NCBI GenBank assembly: GCA_902766005.1
Contig: CACXCB010000039.1
Span: 1-64,000 of the forward strand
DNA length: 64,000 nucleotides
Direction: 5' to 3'
From: an uncultured Erysipelotrichaceae bacterium
GTDB taxonomy: Bacteria; Bacillota_I; Bacilli_A; Erysipelotrichales; Erysipelotrichaceae
Below, piece after piece: positions 10,689-20,341 of the stretch; position 1 is the stretch's first letter, and each line of letters begins with the position of its first letter. The notes below the pieces were generated by a model. The model was not told where the DNA came from and did not search any database. It was given only the letters and a program-made list of their open reading frames with translations. A program made the position numbers and the translations under genes.

Positions 10689-10708
10689 ACACCTCCAATC
10701 GAAGGCGT
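10689..10708 (-). promoter_or_regulatory. Hairpin sequestering the thiT ribosome binding site
   Basis: On the minus strand ACGCCTTC can pair with GGAGGTGT around a GATT loop (eight pairs, two of them G-U), hiding the GGAGG. The competing pairing is CCTTACGC (10705-10712) with GCGTAGGG (10729-10736), which belongs to the aptamer, so ligand binding should free the sequestering strand. Confidence 0.6.
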
Positions 10709-10715
10709 AAGGAAT

Positions 10716-10802
10716 CGTTTTGTAAACTCCCTACGCTGGCATGATCCAGATCAGGTGATAAGGGTCTTTCTCAGCACTATGGCACCCCTGTTCACGCAAA
10801 CG
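10716..10802 (-). ncRNA. TPP riboswitch (THI element) upstream of thiT
   Basis: The minus strand carries the conserved THI-box blocks in order: GGGGTGC, CTGAGA, ACCC, then ACCTGATCTGGATCATGCC and GCGTAGGGA. P1 is formed by GTGAAC and GTTTAC plus CGTTT and AAACG. A promoter -10 TATAAT (10803-10808) with -35 TTCCAT 17 bp upstream lies just before it, inside the end of the neighbouring gene. No terminator hairpin follows; control appears to act on translation through the 10689-10708 hairpin. Confidence 0.95.
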
Positions 10803-10814
10803 ATTATAGCACAC

Positions 10815-11900
10815 TCATACTTCCCATGGAAGGTTTTTTCGAATTTCATTCCAAAATACATCTGAGGAATCCGAAGCAAATTTACTGAGTATTTCAGTGA
10901 CTTGTTTTATCTGCTTCCTATCTGTATCAGACAAAGCTTTTACGACTGCTTTAAATGTTTCAAACCGATGTTCGTCAATATCCTTGATGGAATGATATCC
11001 GGAAGCTTCCGCCACCTCAAAAATCGTATCAATAAATCTCTTTCTGTCCTTTAAGGAAATCCCTTCCAGCCATGTATCAATTGCCTCCTTAACAAACAGA
11101 GAATAACGTGACAATTCTGTCTCTTCAAAAGACTTTCCGAGAATTTGCCAGCTGTAAGGATCATGCTGAAGAAGTGATTTTTCATTGCTTTTCATGACTG
11201 TCTGCCTGGCATCATTATGCATGAGCTGTCCGATCACGGAATTCTCAGGTGCAAATCTTCTCATTTTCCATAACTGCTTATGATAAATATCTTTATACAG
11301 CATTTCATTCTGAAAGCCCGGTCCGTCAAACGAAACGATTTTCTGGATTTTATCCTGCAGCTCTGCGTGGCAATATGTTCCTGCATATATCGCAAGATTG
11401 CCACCTTTGGAATGTCCTGTAATAAATATCTTTTCACCATCACAGCCATTCAGATATTCTGTCGCTTCCAGCTGGGCAGGTGTCTGTTCCATACAGGAAA
11501 AATAGAAATCTTCATGCCATCCTGTCAAGGTAGGATCTGTTCCGCGATAAGCTATACAACATGTATGATCCCCCATCAAAAACGTCATGGCGGAAAACTG
11601 TATATTCTGTTCAGGATCCAGATGATTGACATAGCCGGAGACAATAATATCTTTTGTACGGACTGCATGGGATGCCTTTTCCAGTAAAGGTTTAGGATCA
11701 TATTGATATCTGGATTGGTCATATCCTGCCGCTTCATATCTTCTGTACAATTCTTCAATGGTGATATCCTCCCCTTCTGTCAATCCATCCATATTCGTAT
11801 AGGAAAGAATGGAGAATATAAGCATATCGATTTCATTTACCGGATCCTGCGCAAATAAAAGATCTCCGCGCCAGTCAAGATAATCCAATACATTTGCCAT
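10815..11900 (-). CDS. Mbeg1-like lipase/esterase family protein (DUF2974)
   Basis: The 361-residue protein has an alpha/beta-hydrolase core with the nucleophile elbow ITGHSKGGNLAIY (GxSxG at ~residue 158-162) and the upstream CIAYRGTD, both typical of the DUF2974 family. This family resembles class 3 lipases and is usually cytoplasmic in Firmicutes; physiological substrate unknown. The C-terminal ~120 residues are helical. It is the third gene of a PNPOx-like/91-aa/DUF2974 unit, starting 3 nt after the 91-aa gene. Confidence 0.8.
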   Translation of the reverse strand: MANVLDYLDWRGDLLFAQDPVNEIDMLIFSILSYTNMDGLTEGEDITIEELYRRYEAAGYDQSRYQYDPKPLLEKASHAVRTKDIIVSGYVNHLDPEQNIQFSAMTFLMGDHTCCIAYRGTDPTLTGWHEDFYFSCMEQTPAQLEATEYLNGCDGEKIFITGHSKGGNLAIYAGTYCHAELQDKIQKIVSFDGPGFQNEMLYKDIYHKQLWKMRRFAPENSVIGQLMHNDARQTVMKSNEKSLLQHDPYSWQILGKSFEETELSRYSLFVKEAIDTWLEGISLKDRKRFIDTIFEVAEASGYHSIKDIDEHRFETFKAVVKALSDTDRKQIKQVTEILSKFASDSSDVFWNEIRKNLPWEV

Positions 11901-11903
11901 ATA

Positions 11904-12179
11904 TCACCTCAGCATTTTCATCCATGATTCACTTCCGATGTCAATTTCATCCTCATAGTCATCAAAATCATTGTAGTAGACACAGGAAAGATACTTTTCT
12001 GCCTTGTCCATCCGGCACAATGCATAAACATAGTTGTCTTCATAGAATTCTCCCATCACGGTATCCGCTTCATACTGATGCGCAATAACATTGAAGACAT
12101 GAAAAAAAGCTTTATCGTCGAAACATTCTCCTTGAAACACTTTTTTATCTTTGACAATGATTTTATAGGCAGAAGTCAT
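11904..12179 (-). CDS. 91-residue protein of unknown function
   Basis: I do not recognise a family. The protein is acidic at its C-terminus (a DDYEDEIDIG stretch) and mixed alpha/beta in the first 60 residues, with two cysteines of no clear motif. No signal peptide or membrane segment. Its ATG overlaps the stop of the upstream PNPOx-like gene (ATGA) and the DUF2974 gene follows 3 nt later, so it is a genuine, translationally coupled middle gene of the operon. Confidence 0.65.
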   Translation of the reverse strand: MTSAYKIIVKDKKVFQGECFDDKAFFHVFNVIAHQYEADTVMGEFYEDNYVYALCRMDKAEKYLSCVYYNDFDDYEDEIDIGSESWMKMLR

Positions 12180-12778
12180 TTCCGATTTCTTCTTTCCTTG
12201 CGGTCCTGAATAATATCGGAAATATCGAAAGGTGTTTCATCGATTTCTTTCTCATAAACATTGATAAAAGGAACGTCTTCCTTTGTACGGATTGGGAACT
12301 CACTCTTGGCAGTCACATTTTCCAGCTTGCAGGTAATGACACCGATATAAATATTCGGAACGGTTTTTCTTTCCGACAGAGGCTTGATATCCCTGTGATT
12401 GCATGTATAGAGCAGATTGTATCCTTTTTCCCATGTTTCAGGATCCTCTTCATACTCCAGCATCTTCATTTCGCCTTTTGCGATCACACTGCGGTAATCA
12501 TGATAATGCCCCTTGTATTTGCGGTCAGGAAAATCATTGAAGATGCTGAAAGAAAGACAGACTCTCGGATCCCTTTCAAACAGGGAAACCTTTTTCCCTC
12601 TTTTGGTAAAATGGGTATACACAACCAGTTCATCTTCTTTCATCTCATAACCGAAACTTAACGGCACAACATACGGAAAACCATCTTCATCATTCACGCC
12701 GACCGAAACAATCATCATTTCATCCAGCATTGCCGCTATCAGCTCTTTGTCATATACTTCACGTTCAAATCGCAACAT
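12176..12778 (-). CDS. Pyridoxamine 5'-phosphate oxidase-like flavoprotein
   Basis: The 200-residue protein shows the FMN-binding split-barrel pattern: a short first helix, MIVSVGVNDEDGFPYVVPLSFGYE (first two strands), LVVYTHFTKRGKKVSLFERDPRVCLSF and the VIAKGEMKML strand. These are shared with NimA-like/PNPOx-related proteins that bind FMN and, in some cases, reduce small molecules; true PNPOx activity is unlikely. It heads a three-gene unit with the 91-aa gene and the DUF2974 gene. Confidence 0.8.
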   Translation of the reverse strand: MLRFEREVYDKELIAAMLDEMMIVSVGVNDEDGFPYVVPLSFGYEMKEDELVVYTHFTKRGKKVSLFERDPRVCLSFSIFNDFPDRKYKGHYHDYRSVIAKGEMKMLEYEEDPETWEKGYNLLYTCNHRDIKPLSERKTVPNIYIGVITCKLENVTAKSEFPIRTKEDVPFINVYEKEIDETPFDISDIIQDRKERRNRK

Positions 12779-12884
12779 CCTTCATTCCTCCGTTTTCATT
12801 ATAGTAACATACGGATAATCCATATACAAATTCCCCAAAACCAATTTGGAAAAGATGACGTCTTTCATATTGCAGGAGGTACAT

Positions 12885-13823
12885 ATGATGAAAGAGTATA
12901 TTCGCTGCATGCTTGCAGGTATACTGTTCATGACAGGCTGTGCCGTATCCGATGAAACGAAATCATCCGATTCCGCAGGTGAAACAGAACATGCCGAAAC
13001 AGAAAAAACGGGCAAATCCAATGCAGATACAGAAATGATACAGATTGAACAGAAAGGCCCGTATGGAAAAATTTCATTATCTTTGCCTGAGGATTGGGAC
13101 TACACCCTCTGTCCTGTAGATGATGCAAACCTTGTCAATGCAGATTACGGCATTCAATTTCATCCTTCCCATACCGAAGGATGCATTGAACTCGGATACT
13201 CCTCTATGTTTGGTGTCTGCGGTACCGGTCTGCAAGAAGAAAAAGCAACCATTGCCGGACAAGACGCTTTGATCGGCACCTATGACAATCATGAAAGATG
13301 GAGTTTCATCTCTTTCACAGATTGTAAAATCGTTGCCCTGAATTGTTCAGCAGAAACATGGACTGATAAAGAATTTGAAAAAGCAATGCATATTCTCCAT
13401 ACTTTTTCCTTTGCAGAAGAGGAAAAAGAAGGTGCAATCGGTTTTTATCAGCCGGATTCCGAAGATATTTCCATTGGTTTGGAAGTCTCTGTTACCAACA
13501 TCACTTCTGAAGGAGCCATTATTCATTTCAACCAGTTTGATGACACCAAAACCAATGCATTATTTTATGGAGAAGATTTCACGCTGGAAAAGAAAAACGG
13601 GGAAGACTGGATATCTGTTCCCCGTCATGAAGATATCGCTATCACTGCGATTGCCTATGGCATTCCCCTTATGGAAATATCCGAACATCCCTATGAATGG
13701 AAATACATGTACGGCTCTTTAGAAAGCGGTGAATACCGTCTCGGCATTCATGTTATGGAAGAAAACAATGAATACATGGATCACATGGTCTATGCTCACT
13801 TTATCATCGCAGATGACCAATAG
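12885..13823 (+). CDS. Surface lipoprotein of unknown function
   Basis: The precursor starts MMKEYIRCMLAGILFMTGC; the lipobox LFMTGC puts the lipidated Cys at about residue 19, so the mature protein is tethered to the outer face of the membrane. A low-complexity acidic/serine linker (about residues 22-50) follows, then a beta-rich domain with a likely second immunoglobulin-like domain after residue ~205 (the segment GLEVSVTNITSEGA is typical). GCAGGAGGT lies just before the ATG-ATG pair at 12885/12888. It is convergent with, and overlaps by 28 nt, the membrane-protein gene. Function unknown. Confidence 0.8.
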   Translation: MMKEYIRCMLAGILFMTGCAVSDETKSSDSAGETEHAETEKTGKSNADTEMIQIEQKGPYGKISLSLPEDWDYTLCPVDDANLVNADYGIQFHPSHTEGCIELGYSSMFGVCGTGLQEEKATIAGQDALIGTYDNHERWSFISFTDCKIVALNCSAETWTDKEFEKAMHILHTFSFAEEEKEGAIGFYQPDSEDISIGLEVSVTNITSEGAIIHFNQFDDTKTNALFYGEDFTLEKKNGEDWISVPRHEDIAITAIAYGIPLMEISEHPYEWKYMYGSLESGEYRLGIHVMEENNEYMDHMVYAHFIIADDQ

Positions 13824-14362
13824 ATTACTGTCGAAATGAAGCCTATCAATATCAGCAAAAGAATAATCCAGATCACGGTAGCCTTCTTAGATTGCTCACG
13901 CACCCGCAGAAAAGGATAGGGACCGTCAACTTTGCCGATATAATTCATATAGATCATGATGATACCATACAGCAATGTTACTGCAGCAGGAAGAAATAAC
14001 ATGATTCCCTCTGCATGTTCTTCCAGAAAGAAATAGGAAATCAGATTCAAAAGCGGACAGACGATATGCAGAAAGAAACCGGATCTTGACCAGAACAAAG
14101 CCCTGTTATTCTTCAACATCGGCCGCAGAATAAAGATTGTCACAAGAACGGTCATGGTAAGCATGCATACCGAAAGGAAGCGTAAACCAATGACCCAATC
14201 TGCACTTCCAAACACCAGTAAAAACAAAGCTGAAAACATTCCTGCCACATTTGACAGCTGTGTATAATAGATCATGCTTTTCAGCAGTTTTTTGCGTTTA
14301 ACAGCCGTGATGCCCCATATCTCCAGAACGATTATTGAAATCAACATTCCCTTTATATTCAT
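13796..14362 (-). CDS. Pr6Pr-type integral membrane protein
   Basis: About 188 residues with roughly five to six hydrophobic helices. The motif YYTQLSNVAG near residue 30 and the paired PLLNLISYFFLE and YGIIMIYMNYIGKVDGPYPF segments follow the pattern of the Pr6Pr family, whose function is not established. I start at the ATG at 14362: the longer frame to 14446 would begin inside the terminator of the upstream oxidoreductase gene. The start has only a weak, distant GGAAG. The 3' end overlaps the convergent lipoprotein gene. Confidence 0.7.
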   Translation of the reverse strand: MNIKGMLISIIVLEIWGITAVKRKKLLKSMIYYTQLSNVAGMFSALFLLVFGSADWVIGLRFLSVCMLTMTVLVTIFILRPMLKNNRALFWSRSGFFLHIVCPLLNLISYFFLEEHAEGIMLFLPAAVTLLYGIIMIYMNYIGKVDGPYPFLRVREQSKKATVIWIILLLILIGFISTVIYWSSAMIK

Positions 14363-14422
14363 ACATTTATTGTATCTTCCATAAAGCCTTTTTTGAAGTA
14401 TTATGCATAATCCGACCCAAAT

Positions 14423-14449
14423 AAAATGACCGTCAATGACGGCCATTTT
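14423..14449 (-). terminator. Terminator of the Fe-S/FAD oxidoreductase gene
   Basis: AAAATGACCGTC pairs with GACGGCCATTTT around AAT (one A-C mismatch), directly after the stop of the 14454-17240 gene; on the minus strand the stem ends in TTTTATTT. Confidence 0.75.
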
Positions 14450-14453
14450 CAGG

Positions 14454-17240
14454 TTATTTCTTCAGCTTGATCTTCAGTTCTCTCTTGAGAGCGTAAGGGA
14501 TGATAGCCTTGAGCTTGCTTTCTTCCGCTGTCAGCATGCGTGTATTCTGCGGCATGTCTCTTTCCAGACGGATAGCGTCAAACTCGCACCTTGTCGTACA
14601 CAGGCCGCATCCGATACAACGGTTGACATCAACTGTTGTTGCACCGCACTTCAAACATCTGTTGGCTTCTGCCTTAACCTGCTCTTCTGTAAGCGGCAGA
14701 CGCAGATCTTCATATGTCTTTGCAGCTTCACCCGGCTTCATACCCGGAGCCTGTCTCTTAGCTGTATCATAGCTGTCAATTCTGACATCTTCACGATCCA
14801 GCTCGATGAACTGTCTCAAATCTCTGCCGATGGTCAGAGACTGGCCAGGATGTACATAACGATGGATGGAAACCATTGCATCTTTACCGTTGGCAATCGC
14901 ATCGATTGCGAATCTTGCACCATGGTAAATATCACCGCCGACGAAGATATCCGGCTCAGCTGTCTGCAATGTAACCTGATCAGCAACAGCTGTTCCGTTA
15001 CCGCGCAATTCTACCTTTGTATCTTTGAGCAGATCGCCCCATGCAGCAGCCTGTCCGATTGAAAGTAATACATTGTCACATGCAACTGTCTTCAGCTCTG
15101 TTTCATCATAAAGAGGTGCGAATCTGCCTTCTTTATTGAATACCTGTGTGCACTGTTTCAAGACAAGACCTGTAACCTTGCCGTCTTCTACGACAACTTC
15201 CTTCGGTCCCCAGCAGTTCTTGATCACAACGCCTTCTTCTTTTGCCTCGGCAATCTCATCTTTTGCGGCAGGCATTTCATCCGGTCCTTCAAGACAGTAC
15301 ATCTCAACAGAATCGGAACCTGCTCTTAATGCTGTTCTTGCTACATCGATTGCGACATTACCGCCACCGATGACAATTGTCTTGCCGGACAGAATCTTGC
15401 CATGATCTTTGTTTGCCTTGCGCAGGAAATCAACACCGCTTTCTGCATATTCCTCATTCGGAATGCCTGCTTTTCTGCCGGCCTGCATACCGATCGCAAT
15501 GTAGAATGCTTTATATCCCTGATCCCTGAGTTCCTGAATGGTGACATCCTTGCCGACTTCAACACCGGTTTTGAATTCAACACCCATAGCCTTGATGACA
15601 TCGATTTCCGCATCGATGACATTTCTTTCCAGGCGATAGGAAGGAATGCCGTATCTCAGCATACCGCCAAGATCCTCTTCCTTTTCAAATACAGTTACCG
15701 GATAACCATTCTGACGCAGATAATATGCTGCAGATAATCCTGCAGGGCCTGCACCGATGATCGCTACCTTGTAATCATCAGACCACATATTGCCAAAGTC
15801 ATTGTGACATTCCGGAATATAACGGTTTTCTTCGTTCAGCTCTTGTGCAGCGATGAACTTCTTGATTTCATCGATTGCAACTGGCTGATCGATTGTGCCT
15901 CTTGTACATCTGTCTTCACATCTTCTGTTACATACGGCACCGCAAACTGCAGGTAACGGATTATCCTGTTTAATCAGCTTCAATGCATCCATATATCTGC
16001 CTTCGGCAGCCATGCGGATGTATCCCTGAACAGCAAGATGTGCAGGACAAGCTGTCTTACAAGGCGCTGTACCTGTATCGTAGCAGTTGATCTTAGCGGT
16101 ATCACGATAGTTCTTGTTCCACTTCTCCGGTCCCCATTTGACAAGATCAGGAAGTTCAGTCTTCGGATATGTAACTTCTTCGCCATTAGCTCTGCACAGT
16201 TTCTGGCCGAGCTTTGCTGCACCGACAGGACAAACTTCAACACACTTGCCGCAAGCGACACACTTGTTGCGGTCAACATGGGCACGATAGGAGGAAGCAG
16301 ACATATTCGGTGTATTGAACAGCTGTGATGTTCTCAAGGCATTGCATACGCCATGCGGACAGTTACAGATGCCGACGATCTTGTCTTCACCATCGAGATT
16401 GGTAATCTGATGAACATATCCTCTTTCCTCACCTTTGCGAAGAACTTCCATGACTTCCTCATATGTGCAATAGTATGCATCCTTATGTGTCTCAACAAGG
16501 TATTCCGCCATATCGCCTAGTCCGATACACCAGTAATCCTCAATATCACCTGTGCCTTCGCCACGTACGGTCTGCTGTCTTCTGCAAGAGCAGATATCCA
16601 GACAGTATTTGTCATATTTCTTGAGCCAGTAAGACAATTTTTCCAAAGAAACAGCCTGATTGTTTGCTTCAATGGCCTTTTCGACAGGAATAACATGCAT
16701 TCCCAATCCTCCGCCTCCCGGAGGAACCATATGAGCAACCTTTCCTACCGGAACACTGGATGCATAGTTAAAGAATGTTGCGACTTCCGGATGTTCTTTG
16801 ACAAGATTGCCTGTCATCATCATGTATTCGCCGGATCCGACTACCCATTTCGGTACGAAGTACTGGCGATGATGATCTTCATTTTCACGATCGAATTCAA
16901 TCAAGCCCAGTCCGCAGATATGGTCGACCATGTTCTGGCATTCAACCACATCCATCTCGTTTCTCTTGGCAATTTCCTCAATAGACAGTTTGACAACTCT
17001 CTTCTTTTTGAAAGAAGTTAACAGCTTGACTTCTTCCTTTGTCAGCAATCTGTCTAAAAGCCAGTAATCAGGATCGCTTTCCTGGATCTTTTTCGGATTG
17101 CCGAGGACATTGATGTCATCTGAAATCATTGCAGCCGCAATCTTCAGATACTTTCTCTTTTCAGGATCCTCCACATGATAATCCTGGGGCAGAAAGTCAT
17201 TCTCATTGAACATATAGTTCTTATACTTTTCAGGTATCAT
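14454..17240 (-). CDS. Large Fe-S/FAD oxidoreductase, GltD-like
   Basis: The 928-residue protein is multidomain. Residues ~50-115 look like a winged helix. At ~220 there is a CSCRR cysteine pair, then a 4Fe-4S ferredoxin unit at ~328-345 ([15 protein letters not shown]). From ~385 a GltD-like region has the N-terminal cysteine cluster ([30 protein letters not shown]), an FAD site near 490 ([17 protein letters not shown]) and an NAD(P)H site near 620 ([11 protein letters not shown]). The C-terminus has more cysteines ([16 protein letters not shown]). It should pass electrons between NAD(P)H and a partner; glutamate synthase itself is not present here. A LysR gene is divergent. Confidence 0.88.
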   Translation of the reverse strand: MIPEKYKNYMFNENDFLPQDYHVEDPEKRKYLKIAAAMISDDINVLGNPKKIQESDPDYWLLDRLLTKEEVKLLTSFKKKRVVKLSIEEIAKRNEMDVVECQNMVDHICGLGLIEFDRENEDHHRQYFVPKWVVGSGEYMMMTGNLVKEHPEVATFFNYASSVPVGKVAHMVPPGGGGLGMHVIPVEKAIEANNQAVSLEKLSYWLKKYDKYCLDICSCRRQQTVRGEGTGDIEDYWCIGLGDMAEYLVETHKDAYYCTYEEVMEVLRKGEERGYVHQITNLDGEDKIVGICNCPHGVCNALRTSQLFNTPNMSASSYRAHVDRNKCVACGKCVEVCPVGAAKLGQKLCRANGEEVTYPKTELPDLVKWGPEKWNKNYRDTAKINCYDTGTAPCKTACPAHLAVQGYIRMAAEGRYMDALKLIKQDNPLPAVCGAVCNRRCEDRCTRGTIDQPVAIDEIKKFIAAQELNEENRYIPECHNDFGNMWSDDYKVAIIGAGPAGLSAAYYLRQNGYPVTVFEKEEDLGGMLRYGIPSYRLERNVIDAEIDVIKAMGVEFKTGVEVGKDVTIQELRDQGYKAFYIAIGMQAGRKAGIPNEEYAESGVDFLRKANKDHGKILSGKTIVIGGGNVAIDVARTALRAGSDSVEMYCLEGPDEMPAAKDEIAEAKEEGVVIKNCWGPKEVVVEDGKVTGLVLKQCTQVFNKEGRFAPLYDETELKTVACDNVLLSIGQAAAWGDLLKDTKVELRGNGTAVADQVTLQTAEPDIFVGGDIYHGARFAIDAIANGKDAMVSIHRYVHPGQSLTIGRDLRQFIELDREDVRIDSYDTAKRQAPGMKPGEAAKTYEDLRLPLTEEQVKAEANRCLKCGATTVDVNRCIGCGLCTTRCEFDAIRLERDMPQNTRMLTAEESKLKAIIPYALKRELKIKLKK

Positions 17241-17340
17241 AAAAATTATTTCTCCTCACTCTTTTCCTAATATAAGGATAGCATGAAAGAGAAAGCTTTC
17301 ACGAATGAATCGATCTGCTTCATGCAATATTTCTCTTGAT

Positions 17341-17359
17341 TTATGCACAATTTGCATAA
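17341..17359. promoter_or_regulatory. Inverted repeat between the oxidoreductase and LysR genes
   Basis: TTATGCA and TGCATAA are perfect 7-bp arms around CAATT, 12 bp before the LysR start codon. Symmetry and placement fit a LysR autoregulatory and divergent-gene site. Confidence 0.5.
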
Positions 17360-17370
17360 ATAATAGAAGC

Positions 17371-18246
17371 ATGGAAATCCGTTACATTCAGGAATTCGCT
17401 GATCTTGCCAAAACGGGAAGCTACAGTGAATCCGCCAAAAACCTGCACATCTCCCAATCTTCCCTTTCCCGCCATATCCAGTTTATGGAAAAAGAACTCG
17501 GGGAAAGCCTTTTTGTACGTTCGACGCGGAAGATAACCCTTTCCGCTTTCGGCAAAAACTACCTTCCGTATGCTCGAAAAATCCTGGAGGCAAGCCGGCA
17601 GGCAGATCAGGCGATTGCCGATTTTAAAGCCAGGGCAAACTCCACCATTCTTTTAGGCAGCAGCTACAATGCAGAACTGTATTCGATTACCGATTGCGTT
17701 GTCGGTTTCAGAAAAGAGCATCCCGAAATCTTTGTCAACATCATTGAAAAAAGCCTGAATGAACTGGAGCAGGATTTTATTGAGGGAAAGATTCATTTAA
17801 CAACAATGGCATACCCGCGCTGGCACAAAACGAAGCACATGTACATCACAGCAGGCAGTTCCACCTTGGCAGCAGTACTTCCCAAAAATCATTTTCTTTG
17901 TTCATACGATGTCATTCCGCTGTACCGGTTTGACGGTCTGGATATGATGATTCCGGAAGAAAACTCCCTTTTAAACAACTTCATCCGCCACGTATTTACG
18001 CGTGAAGGCATTTATCCGAATATTGTGTATCAGGGAGGTTTGAAAAGCAGGCTGCGCATGTGTCAGGAAGGCATGGGCATCATCCTGGAAGAAGAAAAAA
18101 TCATCCTTGACCAGCTCAAAGATGATTCCTTTACGGTAAAGCCTTTCTATCCGGATATCTCGTTTGATTACGGTTTGCAGTATTCCGACAATCTTTCCCG
18201 GGCAGAAAAGATCTTTGTCAGCTATGTGCGCAACTATTTCAAATAG
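17371..18246 (+). CDS. LysR-family transcriptional regulator
   Basis: About 291 residues. The N-terminal winged helix-turn-helix is intact (IRYIQEFADLAKTGSYSESA, then LHISQSSLSRHIQFMEKELG), followed by the linker helix and a two-lobed effector domain beginning near residue 90. The ATG at 17371 gives the standard LysR start MEIRYIQ; the ORF's 22 extra upstream codons are rejected. It is divergent from the 928-aa oxidoreductase gene with the 17341-17359 inverted repeat between, so that gene is the likely target. The 3' end overlaps the MBL gene by 13 nt. Confidence 0.9.
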   Translation: MEIRYIQEFADLAKTGSYSESAKNLHISQSSLSRHIQFMEKELGESLFVRSTRKITLSAFGKNYLPYARKILEASRQADQAIADFKARANSTILLGSSYNAELYSITDCVVGFRKEHPEIFVNIIEKSLNELEQDFIEGKIHLTTMAYPRWHKTKHMYITAGSSTLAAVLPKNHFLCSYDVIPLYRFDGLDMMIPEENSLLNNFIRHVFTREGIYPNIVYQGGLKSRLRMCQEGMGIILEEEKIILDQLKDDSFTVKPFYPDISFDYGLQYSDNLSRAEKIFVSYVRNYFK

Positions 18247-19034
18247 AGAATATCTCCGTCATCGGGAATAAACAGATTCCCGTGATAGTATTGTTTTCCT
18301 TCTTCTGCATACAATTGTTTTCTTTGCAGAAGATTTTTTTCCTCGGCATGATACAAAATCAGGTTCGGGATATGAAATGCCTCTGCTGTTTCACAAGCAT
18401 CTTTCACGGTAGAATGATGCTTTTCATATGGCTTGAAAAGATCCCTTTGTCCATATAAGCAGAAAGCCTCATGCATCAGCCATGTACTGTTTTTGACATA
18501 CTCTTCTTCACTTTCATTGTACGGTTCATCGCCAAGACATGTCAGCCTGTCTGTATCATTGTAGGCATAGCTGTAACCAAACTGATTTGCCTTGATGGAA
18601 TGAATATCAAAGAAAGTGATCTCATGATCAAGAACCTTCAGCTTTTCACCATCCCTGACCTCCTGTAAAACCAGGTGCGGCGCAAGAGCTTCAGGATCTG
18701 TATCGAGCATAATAGCAAGCACAAAGCGAAGGATTGCAATCACCTCATGATGGCTGATAATTCTGACCGTTCCGGAAAAGCGAGAGGATTTGATTCTAGC
18801 GGCATACATTCTTAACAGCCAGAAAATACCGGTAATATGATCAAGATGCTTATGGGTGATGAAGATATCCTGTATCTGATTCAGGGATATGGAAGCATCC
18901 TTCAGATGTCTTAAGATCTGTATGCCCCCTCCTCCATCCACCAGAAAGTATTTCCCGTTTTCTTCAATTGCATAGCATGTATTGAAACAATCCAGTGTCA
19001 CCGCATTGCCTGTGCCTAATAGAATCAGTTTCAT
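18234..19034 (-). CDS. MBL-fold metallohydrolase, RNase Z-like
   Basis: The 266-residue protein opens LILLGTGNAVTLD and has the metal-binding THKHLDH (HxHxDH) near residue 60, typical of the ELAC/RNase Z-like branch of the metallo-beta-lactamase fold. The exosite arm of true tRNase Z is not evident, so a non-tRNA phosphodiesterase or hydrolase is as likely. Its start overlaps the stop of the ABC permease gene (ATGA), making it part of an operon with the ABC pair and amidohydrolase. Confidence 0.85.
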   Translation of the reverse strand: MKLILLGTGNAVTLDCFNTCYAIEENGKYFLVDGGGGIQILRHLKDASISLNQIQDIFITHKHLDHITGIFWLLRMYAARIKSSRFSGTVRIISHHEVIAILRFVLAIMLDTDPEALAPHLVLQEVRDGEKLKVLDHEITFFDIHSIKANQFGYSYAYNDTDRLTCLGDEPYNESEEEYVKNSTWLMHEAFCLYGQRDLFKPYEKHHSTVKDACETAEAFHIPNLILYHAEEKNLLQRKQLYAEEGKQYYHGNLFIPDDGDILYLK

Positions 19035-20341
19035 GATTCCTTCCTCAAAATACTGTTACGATAAAAGGACAGTGTCAAAAGATAGACACCCATCAAAGAC
19101 ACCACGAGCATTCCCGTGATCCAGACCGCATTCATGATTGTAAACAGCTTTGCCCTGACAAGAGCGTAGTAAACTGCGGAAAGATAAAATAATGCCACAA
19201 ACAGAACGAATCCATAAAACATCGTGATTTCCCTGCGCATCAGCTTTTGAATCTGCATTTGTTCAAAACCGGTCTGATCCAGAATCTGAAACTCCTTCGT
19301 ACGGGAAGACAGCTCTGTTTCCAAACGGAACATGATCGCCATGGATTGCAGAATGACAATAAAGATAAAGGAAATCCAGACGAGCATTCTTTCTAACGGT
19401 GTATCATTTCTTGTAAACATCATCGCAATCAGGACAACCACATCCGCCACCAAGAGATACAGGGTTATGCCGCTGACCAGGATGTCCTGTCTTAGGAACC
19501 CGTTAGCAAAAGCGGCTACCGGTTTGTTCATTCTCTTTTTCCGGTTATATCTGCTGAAAAGAGGCAGCAGGATATCCTTCAAAACATGATCCAGTCCGAC
19601 ACATCCCGCAATCACAAATACGGCTATTCCGCCGGTACCGTTATTGGAAAAAAGAATCGGAAGCAACGCTACAAACACCCAGAATATCTTCGCAATAAAA
19701 CGGGTAAACGGTGAGGAATAAAACCCCATCAGCTTTTCTTTATTCGCACCTGTTTTAATGTTGTCGCTTAACATCAAAACCGCCCCGCTCTTATAAGCAA
19801 AAGACGCATTCAGTACCGTTGTCCAGAAAACCAGGAAAAGCGTGATGGAAACATATTCCACAATCGCAAAAGACTGGATTGTGATCAGAAAATCAGAGCC
19901 TTGCGAAATCAGGATTCTGTTGATCATCGGGATCAAAGCGAGTCCCGTAAGCACTCCAAGAGGAATAGCAACCGCCAGCATCATAAACGTCTGGATCAGC
20001 AGGTATAAAAGCAGCTGTGTATACGTAGCGCCTGAAATCAGACGGATGGCAAGTTCTTTTGCCTTTGTTCGTACATAGAAGTCATTGGTAAAAACAATAT
20101 CAATGGAACACATGACTACCACAAACACCATCATGATGTTTCCCATGTTTCCATTCAATATATACTTTGTGAGGTCTACCATGTTATTGGTGACATAGAT
20201 TTCCGCCATTCCCTGTGTCGCTGATTCTGCCATGTTGAAAAACAGAAACATCAGAACAGATGTCAGATAAAAAGTCAGGCAATAGAACAACGCTTTGGAT
20301 TTAGAGGCTTTCAGGGAGCGGATTGCATCCTTGCCGATCAT
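19031..20341 (-). CDS. FtsX-like ABC permease, short Bce-type
   Basis: The 436-residue protein is highly hydrophobic with about eight to ten membrane helices. Its first helix, then the segment FLFFNMAES and the conserved FtsX-like second part match permeases of BceAB antimicrobial-peptide transporters. Those are usually ~650 residues because of a ~200-residue extracellular domain that contacts the sensor kinase; here that domain appears absent. The ATPase gene overlaps its 5' end by 4 nt. No BceRS two-component genes are nearby. Confidence 0.8.
   Translation of the reverse strand: MIGKDAIRSLKASKSKALFYCLTFYLTSVLMFLFFNMAESATQGMAEIYVTNNMVDLTKYILNGNMGNIMMVFVVVMCSIDIVFTNDFYVRTKAKELAIRLISGATYTQLLLYLLIQTFMMLAVAIPLGVLTGLALIPMINRILISQGSDFLITIQSFAIVEYVSITLFLVFWTTVLNASFAYKSGAVLMLSDNIKTGANKEKLMGFYSSPFTRFIAKIFWVFVALLPILFSNNGTGGIAVFVIAGCVGLDHVLKDILLPLFSRYNRKKRMNKPVAAFANGFLRQDILVSGITLYLLVADVVVLIAMMFTRNDTPLERMLVWISFIFIVILQSMAIMFRLETELSSRTKEFQILDQTGFEQMQIQKLMRREITMFYGFVLFVALFYLSAVYYALVRAKLFTIMNAVWITGMLVVSLMGVYLLTLSFYRNSILRKES

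Noticed and set aside
14362-14446. Upstream extension of the Pr6Pr-type membrane protein
   Set aside because: It starts within the terminator of the neighbouring gene and adds no hydrophobic helix typical of the family.
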